Shown one piece after another: positions 1 through 6,541 of a DNA stretch of 8,470 nucleotides; positions within the stretch are counted from its first letter, which is position 1; every line of letters starts with the position of its first letter. The translations under genes and the position numbers were made by a program. Where the stretch lies: NCBI GenBank assembly GCA_934538895.1, contig CAKTCH010000051.1, forward strand, positions 1 through 8,470, in the 5' to 3' direction. Below the pieces are notes generated by a model. It was given only the letters and a program-made list of their open reading frames with translations, did not search any database and had not been told where the DNA came from. The DNA is from an uncultured Alphaproteobacteria bacterium. GTDB taxonomy: Bacteria > Pseudomonadota > Alphaproteobacteria > Micavibrionales > Micavibrionaceae.

Positions 1-1228
1 CTATACGGTTGCCCAGATTTTGCAGCGTGTCCCAGTCGGGCTTGTTGCGCCCGTCGTGGAATTCGCGGCGGACCAGTTGTTCGGTTTGCTTGCCGTTATG
101 GGCGCTGCTCTCAAGAATGCGGGCGGCGGCCTGAAGGCCGGACGCACACCAGCCCATCATGCGGCCCTCGCTCAGCTCTTCGTTCTGTTTGTTTGCCAGC
201 TTGATGAACGGGTCCGGATTATGCTGCGACAGGCCCTTGGCGATAATATCCTCGAATATCTGCTCGATCAGTTTCTCATGAAGTTTTTCATTGATCGCAT
301 CGTCGGCATAGGGGCTGTATTGGTCGGTGATATCAAGGAAAGACGAAGGCTCGACGGCGATCATTTCCCTCATCATATGGCCGGTGCTGCGCACGAACAT
401 GTCGGGGCTGGTGTTGATGGCGGCGCTCAGGATATCTTCCTTGCTGAAACCGCGCCATGCCATGTCCTGCGCCGGCTCGCAGAACGAGAACCAGTTCATC
501 AGCGTGTCATGGTCTATGGCGCGATCGATGGTGCGGGCGATTTTCAGGGCCGCCGGAATCATCATGCGGCGCGAGGGTGGCTTCCTGCCGAGTTCCCGGC
601 AGGCGAATTCCGTTGCTTCCATGGCGATGGCATAAGGATAAAATTCCGGCATATGGGCCGAACGAGCGGTCAGGGCGTTCATCGCGCGCAGGATGCCGGT
701 ATTTCTGATGGCATCGCGGTCGCCGTTCAAAGCGCACATCAACACGCTGAAAGTATCGGCCTGCAAATGGGCGCGCGCCATTTCCATGGCGCTGCGGCGC
801 CGTATGATAATATCCTTGACGAGGCTGCCGTTGTCCGGCGTGCCGTTATAGTTATAGGCATCCAGCGCGTGCCATGTCAGGTGCCATGCCTGCGCACGCG
901 CTTCCTTCATATTTTTCAGGTGGTCGATATTCATGGTGCATAGCGCCAGCAGATGGTCGCGCCAGGCCAGGCCCATGAACATGTTCTTTTTGGCGACGGC
1001 AGTGCCTAAAAGCGCGGATTCTTCATTGAGACGCGGTTTTTGCATCAATCGCATGGCTGTTTCCGCCGCCGGGTGGCGAATGATTTCCTGTGCGGCGACG
1101 CCCAGTGCCTCGTTACGGTGACCGTTGTGGTGCACGACGAAGTGCACGGTCAGGGATTTATAGTTTTCCCGTACCTGTTTCGAGATTTGCTGGCATAACT
1201 GCGCTACGGCATCAAGCTGGAGGGACAT
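1..1228 (-). CDS. Unrecognised large soluble protein, 3' end outside window (partial)
   Basis: The minus strand is open from an ATG at 1228 down to position 1 with no stop, giving 409 codons of an incomplete gene. The start is supported by a GGAG five bases upstream of the ATG (read on the minus strand) and by the protein-like sequence from the first residue (MSLQLDAVAQLCQQISKQ). I recognise no family. The product looks soluble and mostly helical, with no signal peptide or membrane segment. It is rich in Met and His: HFVVHHNGH at residues 29-37, DH at 91-92 and 102-103, and HLTWH at 116-120, an HxxxH that could face a metal. A Tyr/Asn patch (YNYNG, 125-129) and a basic stretch (IIRRR, 141-145) follow. 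The C-terminal third is charged. Its base composition resembles that of its neighbours, which argues against recent transfer. It is divergent from fabI and probably independently transcribed. Function unknown; coding status is fairly certain. Confidence 0.8.
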   Translation of the reverse strand, partial: MSLQLDAVAQLCQQISKQVRENYKSLTVHFVVHHNGHRNEALGVAAQEIIRHPAAETAMRLMQKPRLNEESALLGTAVAKKNMFMGLAWRDHLLALCTMNIDHLKNMKEARAQAWHLTWHALDAYNYNGTPDNGSLVKDIIIRRRSAMEMARAHLQADTFSVLMCALNGDRDAIRNTGILRAMNALTARSAHMPEFYPYAIAMEATEFACRELGRKPPSRRMMIPAALKIARTIDRAIDHDTLMNWFSFCEPAQDMAWRGFSKEDILSAAINTSPDMFVRSTGHMMREMIAVEPSSFLDITDQYSPYADDAINEKLHEKLIEQIFEDIIAKGLSQHNPDPFIKLANKQNEELSEGRMMGWCASGLQAAARILESSAHNGKQTEQLVRREFHDGRNKPDWDTLQNLGNRI

Positions 1229-1314
1229 GGTATCTCCGGCGCGCTACGGTGGCAAATGCAGTAATCCTGTTGGAAATTATCACTTTTTTCATGATGTCAC
1301 TCTAACAGCGTCCG

Positions 1315-1343
1315 GTTAATTTTTCCTCAAGCCGGGGCGTCAA
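1315..1343 (-). promoter_or_regulatory. Weak candidate sigma-70 promoter for the minus-strand unknown gene
   Basis: On the minus strand TTGACG (1343-1338) is followed after 17 bases by ATTAAC (1320-1315). The -35 matches the consensus at five of six positions, the -10 at only three. It would place the transcript start about 80 bases upstream of the ATG at 1228. This is by-eye matching and could be chance. Confidence 0.2.
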
Positions 1344-1357
1344 GTCCGTCAAAGCGC

Positions 1358-1385
1358 TGGACGAAATGCCATAAATGTGTAGGAT
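1358..1385 (+). promoter_or_regulatory. Candidate sigma-70 promoter for the fabI unit
   Basis: TGGACG at 1358-1363 and TAGGAT at 1380-1385, 16 bases apart, each match the sigma-70 hexamers at four of six positions. The predicted start of transcription would fall near 1392, directly before the TTAC/GTAA palindromes. The position is sensible, but the hexamers are mediocre and alphaproteobacterial promoters are often degenerate, so this is only a candidate. Confidence 0.3.
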
Positions 1386-1395
1386 GCCATGAGAT

Positions 1396-1416
1396 TTACC
1401 GTAATATTTTACGTAA
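1396..1416. promoter_or_regulatory. Pair of TTAC/GTAA palindromes, possible operator before fabI
   Basis: TTACCGTAA (1396-1404, a near palindrome with a central odd base) is followed by the perfect palindrome TTACGTAA (1409-1416). Their centres lie about 12.5 bp apart, slightly more than one helical turn, and both sit just downstream of the candidate start of transcription and 33-54 bp before the fabI start codon. That arrangement suits a dimeric repressor. No protein is identified and the match to any known fatty-acid regulator is not established. Confidence 0.3.
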
Positions 1417-1417
1417 C

Positions 1418-1432
1418 GCCGCCTGATGCGGC
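1418..1432 (+). other. Small GC hairpin in the fabI leader
   Basis: GCCGC and GCGGC form a perfect 5-bp stem around a 5-base loop, ending immediately before the AGGGA that is the likely fabI ribosome binding site. There is no U tract, so it is not a terminator. It might modulate access to the binding site or be incidental in GC-rich DNA. Confidence 0.25.
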
Positions 1433-1449
1433 AGGGAAGCTTGGACGAT

Positions 1450-2304
1450 ATGAGCGACAATCAAAAACTGATGGCAGGTAAACGCGGTTTGATCATGGGG
1501 GTGGCGAACGACCGCTCGATAGCCTGGGGTATCGCCAAGGCGGTTGCCGATCAGGGCGCCGAACTGGCTTTTACGTTTCAGGGCGAGGCGCTGGAGAAGC
1601 GTGTGCGTCCGCTGGCGGAAAGCATCGACTCACGGGTGGTCCTGCCCTGCGACGTGACGGATGACGCCGCGCTGGACGAAGTGTTCCAGACACTCGAAAA
1701 GGAATGGGGCAGAATTGACTTCGTCGTGCACGCAATCGCGTTTTCGGACAAAAACGAACTTGATGGCTTGTATGTGAATACGACCCGCGCGAATTTCCAG
1801 CGCACGATGGATATTTCCATCTATTCCTTCACCGCCGTATGCCAGCGCGCGATGAAATTGATGACGGAGGGCGGCAGCCTGCTGACGCTCACTTACTACG
1901 GCGCGGAACGCGTAATGCCGCATTACAACGTGATGGGCGTGGCCAAGGCCGGTCTGGAAGCGTCTGTGCGCTATCTGGCGGCTGATCTCGGTTCGAAGAA
2001 TGTACGCGTCAACGCGATCTCCGCGGGCCCGATCAAGACGCTGGCCGCCAGCGGTATCGGCGATTTCCGCTTCATCCTGAAATGGAACGAACTGAACGCG
2101 CCGTTGCGCCGTAACGTCACGATTGAAGACGTCGGCAATTCCGGCTTGTTCCTGTTGTCCGACCTGGGCAGCGGCGTTACGGGCGAGGTCATGCATGTCG
2201 ATGCCGGTTATAATATCATCGGCATGGCGGCAGTTGACAGCGCTGCCGAAACCGCTGAGTTGTTGCAGTCGATCGCGCCGAAGGGCGACGAAAAAGCGGC
2301 CTGA
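1450..2304 (+). CDS. fabI: Enoyl-[acyl-carrier-protein] reductase (NADH), FabI
   Basis: This enzyme reduces trans-2-enoyl-ACP to acyl-ACP, the last step of each fatty-acid elongation cycle, in the cytoplasm. The 284-residue product is a classical short-chain dehydrogenase of the FabI type. The nucleotide-binding segment GVANDRSIAWG lies at residues 17-27, and CDVTDD at 67-72 would be near the adenine. The FabI-specific catalytic set is present as Tyr149, Tyr159 and Lys166 (HYNVMGVAK), with the same 10 and 7 residue spacing as E. coli Tyr146/Tyr156/Lys163. NAISAGPIKTLAASGI (188-203) and RRNVTIEDVGN (220-230) are further hallmarks. The tail after residue 259 is an alphaproteobacterial-style extension beyond the 262-residue E. 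coli protein. I chose the ATG at 1450 because AGGGA lies 12 bases upstream; an in-frame ATG at 1426 and a TTG at 1441 would add residues that look unlike the family. It is the first gene of the plus-strand run and a triclosan/isoniazid-class drug target in other bacteria. Confidence 0.96.
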   Translation: MSDNQKLMAGKRGLIMGVANDRSIAWGIAKAVADQGAELAFTFQGEALEKRVRPLAESIDSRVVLPCDVTDDAALDEVFQTLEKEWGRIDFVVHAIAFSDKNELDGLYVNTTRANFQRTMDISIYSFTAVCQRAMKLMTEGGSLLTLTYYGAERVMPHYNVMGVAKAGLEASVRYLAADLGSKNVRVNAISAGPIKTLAASGIGDFRFILKWNELNAPLRRNVTIEDVGNSGLFLLSDLGSGVTGEVMHVDAGYNIIGMAAVDSAAETAELLQSIAPKGDEKAA

Positions 2305-2313
2305 CCCCGTCTC

Positions 2314-2787
2314 ATGCCTACGGCCCATCTGATCTGCGGTTATATCGGCAGCGGCAAGACCACCTTCGCCCGGCAATTGGAAGAAGAGAGGGGAGCTGTG
2401 CGCTTCACCCATGACGAGTGGATGGTGCGCCATTACGGGCACAATCCGCCCGCTGATAAATTTCACGAATATCACGCGGAAATATCGAGGATGATCTGGG
2501 AGGACGCGCTGCTGGCGCTGTCTCTCGGGCGCGATGTCGTTCTTGATTTCGGATTCTGGCGGCGTGCGGATCGCGATGAAGCGCGCGGCAAGGTTGCCGG
2601 TTATGATTGCCGGATGTATCTGGTGGTTTGCGATGAAGAAACGGCATGGGCGCGGGTTGACGCCCGGAACAGGAATTTGGGCGGGGAGCACCTATTAATC
2701 GAACGTCATACATTCGATGCGCTGAAAAAAAAGGTTGAGCCGTTCGGCGAGGACGAGGATTTTGCCCTTGTGCCGTCGGCACTCTAG
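2314..2787 (+). CDS. Small P-loop kinase-like ATP-binding protein (AAA_33 / zeta-like)
   Basis: The 157-residue protein starts almost directly with a Walker A loop, GYIGSGKTT at residues 9-17, preceded by a hydrophobic strand (HLICG). This is the layout of small predicted kinases of the AAA_33/zeta-toxin-like group. THDEW (32-36) lies where these proteins place an Asp for substrate or base catalysis, and VVLDFGFWRRADRDEAR supplies the second strand and a run of arginines resembling the kinase lid. The substrate is unknown. Reading begins 9 bp after the fabI stop and in the same frame (TGA, then CCC CGT CTC, then ATG). I see no Shine-Dalgarno sequence in front, so translation probably depends on ribosomes finishing fabI. 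The next ATG is beyond the Walker loop, so the start is well fixed. A toxin role is unlikely because no antitoxin gene is adjacent. Family assignment is solid; function is not. Confidence 0.85.
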   Translation: MPTAHLICGYIGSGKTTFARQLEEERGAVRFTHDEWMVRHYGHNPPADKFHEYHAEISRMIWEDALLALSLGRDVVLDFGFWRRADRDEARGKVAGYDCRMYLVVCDEETAWARVDARNRNLGGEHLLIERHTFDALKKKVEPFGEDEDFALVPSAL

Positions 2788-2857
2788 TTTATTATTCATA
2801 AGCTCAGGCGTTCCCAGATGCCTCATATTCTCCTTGTAATTGTGATAGGCTTGCGGC

Positions 2858-3928
2858 ATGTCAGGAAATCGCTTCGGCACATTGTTTCAGTATCAAACCT
2901 TCGGCGAAAGCCATGGTCCGGCCATCGGCTGTATCGTCGATGGCGTGCCGCCGCGCATAGGTTTGAGCGAGGACGATATTCAGGTCTGGCTCGACAAGCG
3001 CAAGCCGGGGCAGAACCGTTTCGCGACGCAGCGGCAGGAACCGGACAGGGTTAAAATCCTGTCGGGCGTTTTCGACGGGCAAACGACCGGGACGCCGATC
3101 GGGCTTATGATCGAGAACGAGGATGCGCGTTCGAAAGACTATGGCGACATCAAGGATAAATACCGGCCCGCGCACGCGGACTATACGTATGACGCCAAAT
3201 ACGGCATTCGTGATTATCGCGGCGGCGGGCGGTCGTCGGCACGCGAAACGGCGATGCGCGTGGCGGCGGGCGCGATCGCGCGTAAAATTCTGGAGGGCGT
3301 CACCATTCGCGGCGCGGTGGTGCAGATCGGCCCTCACAAGATCAACCGCGACAACTGGGACTGGGATCAGGTCGCGCAGAACCCGTTCTGGTCACCGGAC
3401 AAGGGGATCGTCGATGAGTGGGCGTTTTTCCTCGACGAGCGGCGCAAGGCTGGTTCCAGCGCGGGGGCGGTGGTGGAGGTTCACGCCAGCGGCGTGCCTG
3501 CCGGCTGGGGCGCGCCTGTCTATGATAAACTCGATGCCGATCTTGCGAAGGCCATGATGTCGATCAATGCGGTGAAGGGCGTGGAAATAGGGGCGGGTTT
3601 CGAATGCGTGGCGTGGGGCGGCGAACAGAATGCCGACCGGATACGCACGGGCGCCGACGGCCAGCCGCAGTTCCTGACCAATCACGCGGGCGGTATTCTG
3701 GGCGGCATATCGACGGGGCAGGATATTATCGTGCGTATGGCCTTCAAGCCGACCAGTTCTATATTAACGCCTGTGCAGACCATCGATAAGCAGGGTCATG
3801 AAACCGAGATCGCGACCAAGGGCCGCCATGATCCCTGCGTTGGTATTCGTGGCACGCCGGTGGCCGAGGCGATGATGGCCTGCGTGCTGGCCGATCACTG
3901 GCTGCGTCATAAGGCTCAATGCCTGTAA
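2858..3928 (+). CDS. aroC: Chorismate synthase, AroC
   Basis: AroC converts 5-enolpyruvylshikimate 3-phosphate to chorismate with reduced FMN, the final shikimate step before aromatic amino acids, folate and quinones. The 356 residues match the family length (361 in E. coli). All three signature regions are present: FGESHGPAIG at 15-24 with the catalytic His19, RGGGRSSARETAMRVAAGA at 121-139, and GRHDPCVGIRGTPVAEA at 322-338. The second catalytic His is His106 in RPAHADYTY. KRKPGQNRF (48-56) is the usual phosphate-binding basic stretch. An in-frame TAG at 2846-2848 lies only 9 bases before the ATG and no other start codon falls between, so the start is fixed. The ribosome binding site is weak (AGG about 10 bases upstream). 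The 70-bp gap to the kinase gene is the largest inside the run and could hold a second promoter, though I see no good hexamers. Confidence 0.97.
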   Translation: MSGNRFGTLFQYQTFGESHGPAIGCIVDGVPPRIGLSEDDIQVWLDKRKPGQNRFATQRQEPDRVKILSGVFDGQTTGTPIGLMIENEDARSKDYGDIKDKYRPAHADYTYDAKYGIRDYRGGGRSSARETAMRVAAGAIARKILEGVTIRGAVVQIGPHKINRDNWDWDQVAQNPFWSPDKGIVDEWAFFLDERRKAGSSAGAVVEVHASGVPAGWGAPVYDKLDADLAKAMMSINAVKGVEIGAGFECVAWGGEQNADRIRTGADGQPQFLTNHAGGILGGISTGQDIIVRMAFKPTSSILTPVQTIDKQGHETEIATKGRHDPCVGIRGTPVAEAMMACVLADHWLRHKAQCL

Positions 3929-3958
3929 ATACGATTGCTTAATTGTGGGGTTTAGATA

Positions 3959-5833
3959 ATGCCGCGTCCTTCCGCTTTCAGATCGCGTTCCCTGTTTTCC
4001 GTGCCCCGCAAGGCGCCGCCAGCGCCCCGCAAGTCTTTCCTGCGCAGGGCGGGCGGGTTTTTCTGGCGCAGCCTCAGGCGCCTTTGCCTGTTTATCGGCG
4101 CGATGTTCCTGATATCCATGGTGGTGAGCGCCGTAATCGGGGCGATGCTTTCCGATGAAACGGCGGCCTTGCCGGACAAGATGGTGCTCTATCTGCCGGT
4201 GGAGGGTAATTTTTCCGATTACGCGCGTTCTTCACCCTACGGTTTTGGGTTGGATAAGCCCAATTTTCGTCACTATATCGACGCTATCGATCACGCGCAG
4301 ACGGATTCCCGCGTGAAAGGTTTGATGATAGAAGCGCGTGGCGGTTCGCTGACGCTGGCGCAACTGCAAGAATTGCGCGATGCGGTCAGGCGTTTTCGGG
4401 CCAGCGGCAAGCATACATGGTTTTATGCGGAGTCCATGGATGAGGGCCTGAAATCCTATTTCCTGGCCTCGGCAACCGACGAAATATGGATGCAGCCTGT
4501 CGGCACGCTTTCCATTCCGGGTTTGCGCGCCGAACTTCCCTATGCGCGTGACCTGCTGGACAAGCTGGGCATCGAACCGCAATTTTTTGCGCGCAAGGAA
4601 TTCAAGGATGTATTCAGCAGTTTCGCCGAACGCAAGATGCCGGAAACCTCCCGCGTTTCTGTTACGCAAATGCTGGACGATGTCGGCGGGCAACTGATCG
4701 CCGGCATCGCCGCCGACCGCCAGATGACGGCCACGGAAATGCGCCGTCAGGTGGATCAGGGCATGTTCACCGATCAGGAAGCGCTGGCGGCCCGGCTGGT
4801 GGATCGTCTCGATTATTTCGATGTGTTGAAGAAAGAGATCCGCATGGATGTCGCCGGTACGGAAGATGTCAAAGCGATGAAATTCGTGCGCCTGACGCGC
4901 TATATGAGCGAAGCGCGTTCCGTGCTGGCAGAGAAACTGCCGGGACAGAAGGCGGAGATCGCGCTGGTTTATGCGGTAGGTACGATCGTCAGCGATTCCG
5001 ACATGGTGCATTCCCAGGCGTCTTTATATGGCGGTGATGTGGCCAGCGCCGAAGATATCGCCAAGGTGATCGAGCAGTCCGCGCGTGACAAGCATATCAA
5101 GGCGATCGTTTTGCGGATCGACAGCCCCGGCGGTTCCCCGACCGCTTCGGAAACTATCCGCCGCGCTTTGCTGAAGGCTAAAGAGGATGGCGTGATGATC
5201 GTCGTTTCGATGGGGGGAACGGCGGCCTCGGGCGGTTACTGGATTGCGGCGCCTGCTGACCGTATCTATGCGCTGCCGGGGACGATTACCGGTTCCATCG
5301 GCGTCGCGGGCGGTAAATTCGTGCTGGAGGCGCTATGGAAGAAGATGGGTGTGAACTGGGACAATGTGCATATCGGCGATAATTCCAGCATGATGTCCAC
5401 CAATGAAGGTTACAGTGCCGAGGGCCGCGCCCGCATGAACGCTGTCATGGATAACATATACGATGCTTTCATCAGCCGCGTGGCCGAAGGGCGCGGGCTT
5501 TCGAAGGAGCGCGTCGATGAAGTAGCCCGTGGCCGCGTATGGACGGGGGAACGCGCGCTTAAAGTGGGGCTGGTCGATGAACTCGGTGGATTGAACGAGG
5601 CGCTTGATTACGCTGCTACATCCATCGGTCACAAGGGGCGGCGCGATACCGTGATCGTCGAACTGCCGAAGCAGAAAACGGCTCTTGAGGTTCTGTCCGC
5701 GTTTTTGGAAAAGCAGTCTCATCTGGGGGCAGGGTTGGCGGCGCAGGCGGCTTTAGGCGCATTCCTGGAGCCGATGCTGTCGGAATATCATAATGCCCGC
5801 TTCATGGCGCGGGAGCCGCTGGCGATCGAATAA
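3959..5833 (+). CDS. sppA: Signal peptide peptidase SppA, two-domain (67 kDa) type
   Basis: SppA is an inner-membrane serine protease with its active site on the periplasmic side; it degrades signal peptides left after secretion. The 624 residues are full length for the tandem-repeat form (618 in E. coli). The protein opens with a basic, Pro/Arg-rich cytoplasmic tail (1-42), then one membrane segment (about 43-64, ending FLISMVVSAVIGAML). Two protease-like repeats follow, roughly 75-290 and 330-560. The nucleophile is Ser424 in GGTAASGGYW and the general base is Lys216 in ARKEFKDVFSSF, matching E. coli Ser409 and Lys209 by eye. The Lys comes from the first repeat and the Ser from the second, as in the known tetramer. 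IDSPGGSPTAS (388-398) and GTITGSIGV (441-449) are family hallmarks. GGGG eight bases before the ATG is the likely ribosome binding site, 30 bp after aroC. The last roughly 60 residues are Ala/Leu-rich and variable. Confidence 0.94.
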   Translation: MPRPSAFRSRSLFSVPRKAPPAPRKSFLRRAGGFFWRSLRRLCLFIGAMFLISMVVSAVIGAMLSDETAALPDKMVLYLPVEGNFSDYARSSPYGFGLDKPNFRHYIDAIDHAQTDSRVKGLMIEARGGSLTLAQLQELRDAVRRFRASGKHTWFYAESMDEGLKSYFLASATDEIWMQPVGTLSIPGLRAELPYARDLLDKLGIEPQFFARKEFKDVFSSFAERKMPETSRVSVTQMLDDVGGQLIAGIAADRQMTATEMRRQVDQGMFTDQEALAARLVDRLDYFDVLKKEIRMDVAGTEDVKAMKFVRLTRYMSEARSVLAEKLPGQKAEIALVYAVGTIVSDSDMVHSQASLYGGDVASAEDIAKVIEQSARDKHIKAIVLRIDSPGGSPTASETIRRALLKAKEDGVMIVVSMGGTAASGGYWIAAPADRIYALPGTITGSIGVAGGKFVLEALWKKMGVNWDNVHIGDNSSMMSTNEGYSAEGRARMNAVMDNIYDAFISRVAEGRGLSKERVDEVARGRVWTGERALKVGLVDELGGLNEALDYAATSIGHKGRRDTVIVELPKQKTALEVLSAFLEKQSHLGAGLAAQAALGAFLEPMLSEYHNARFMAREPLAIE

Positions 5834-5842
5834 ATCTGGATT

Positions 5843-6541
5843 TTAATGGATTGCGCGCAGGCTTTGGCGCAGGCGTGGCATCAGGTCGGGCCATGCCATG
5901 ATGATATTGTCGTTGCCGACATTGTTTTCCAGCACGGCAATGGCGGCGTTCAAGCCATAGGCCAGCGGAATTACGGGGCAGGGTAAATGTGTGCGCGCGG
6001 CGAGGGCGGCCTGCACATCCTTGCGGCGGTCGCCGATATACCAGATGACGTCATCCTTTGCGGGCAGGCGCGGCAGCCCGTTCAGGGCCTGTAATAATGG
6101 ATCGGGGTAGGGTTTCGAGCGGGTGATGTCCTCGCGGAAGATCGTGACGGAGAAGAAGCGCTCCAGATCAAATGTCTTTAGGATATCGTGGCCGTAACCC
6201 TTGCCCAGGCCGTTGCTGACGATGCCCATTTGCACGTTCTGCGCTTGCAGGAATTCCAGTACATCGTAAATGCCGGGGCAGGGCTCGACGATTTCGCCGA
6301 CTTCCTTGCGGCGGAATTTGTGCATGGCGCGATGGACCAGCAGTTTCGGGCGCTTGCCATCGCGAATTTCCACCCGTGGCGGCGTGTTGATTTCATGCTT
6401 CAGCAATTTTGAAAAATATTTCGCGGCCTTGTGGCTGGCATCGTCGAGCGCTTCGAGGATTTGCAGCAGCTTCGGATGGATGTGGCGGACTGTTGTGCCA
6501 TCCATGTCGAAAAGAACGATGGTTGGGCGCGGCAGGCTCAT
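5843..6541 (-). CDS. HAD-superfamily phosphatase (phosphoglycolate-phosphatase-like)
   Basis: The 232-residue protein has all four HAD motifs: DMDGT at 12-16 with nucleophile Asp12 and Asp14, Ser109 in GIVSNG, Lys143 in RSKPYPDP, and GDRRKDVQAA at 170-179 with Asp171 and Asp175 for magnesium. It is therefore probably an active cytoplasmic phosphatase. The segment between motifs I and II (about residues 20-100) is long enough for a helical C1 cap, as in phosphoglycolate phosphatase and related enzymes. This cap is strongly basic (KHE, RDGKRPK, KFRRKE), which suggests an anionic substrate; that is inference. Its ATG shares one base with the dxs stop (TGATG on the minus strand), so the two are translationally coupled. 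The 3' end stops 9 bp short of the end of the converging sppA. The substrate is not known. Confidence 0.88.
   Translation of the reverse strand: MSLPRPTIVLFDMDGTTVRHIHPKLLQILEALDDASHKAAKYFSKLLKHEINTPPRVEIRDGKRPKLLVHRAMHKFRRKEVGEIVEPCPGIYDVLEFLQAQNVQMGIVSNGLGKGYGHDILKTFDLERFFSVTIFREDITRSKPYPDPLLQALNGLPRLPAKDDVIWYIGDRRKDVQAALAARTHLPCPVIPLAYGLNAAIAVLENNVGNDNIIMAWPDLMPRLRQSLRAIH

Larger units (their letters stand above)
1229..1449. other. Divergent intergenic region between the unknown gene and fabI
   Basis: This 221-bp stretch separates the starts of two genes that point away from each other, so it must hold the promoters of both unless the minus gene is silent. It is more AT-rich than the flanking genes, especially around 1260-1330 and 1370-1416. 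I see no short gene in it; the open frames crossing it lack ribosome binding sites and recognisable protein. Candidate promoters, a palindrome pair and a small hairpin are listed separately. Confidence 0.7.

Noticed and set aside
20..943. A 307-codon open frame on the plus strand.
   Set aside because: It lies opposite the minus-strand unknown gene, has no ribosome binding site, and its composition (runs of Gly, Ala, His, Arg) is typical of an antisense reading of GC-rich coding DNA. The minus-strand frame has a good start and a more protein-like sequence.
1630..2691. A 353-codon open frame on the minus strand.
   Set aside because: It runs antisense across fabI and the kinase gene, both of which are well supported; no recognisable motifs.
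2314..2787. Zeta-type toxin of a toxin-antitoxin pair.
   Set aside because: The P-loop layout is shared, but no small antitoxin gene is adjacent and the gene sits between two biosynthetic genes in a housekeeping run.
4038..4065. CCTGCGCAGG palindrome followed by a GC-rich run and TTTTT, resembling an intrinsic terminator.
   Set aside because: It lies inside the basic N-terminal coding part of sppA, and the GC-rich run before the T tract does not form a stem that ends at it.
4304..4313. GATTCCCGCG, a match to half of the dispersed repeat at the dxs start.
   Set aside because: There is no GCGGGAAT partner nearby and it fits the sppA reading frame (DSRVK), so it is a chance match.
5855..5874. 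Two copies of GCGCAGGC 12 bases apart.
   Set aside because: They encode the LRQSLR-like repeat at the C-terminus of the HAD protein and are explained by coding sequence.
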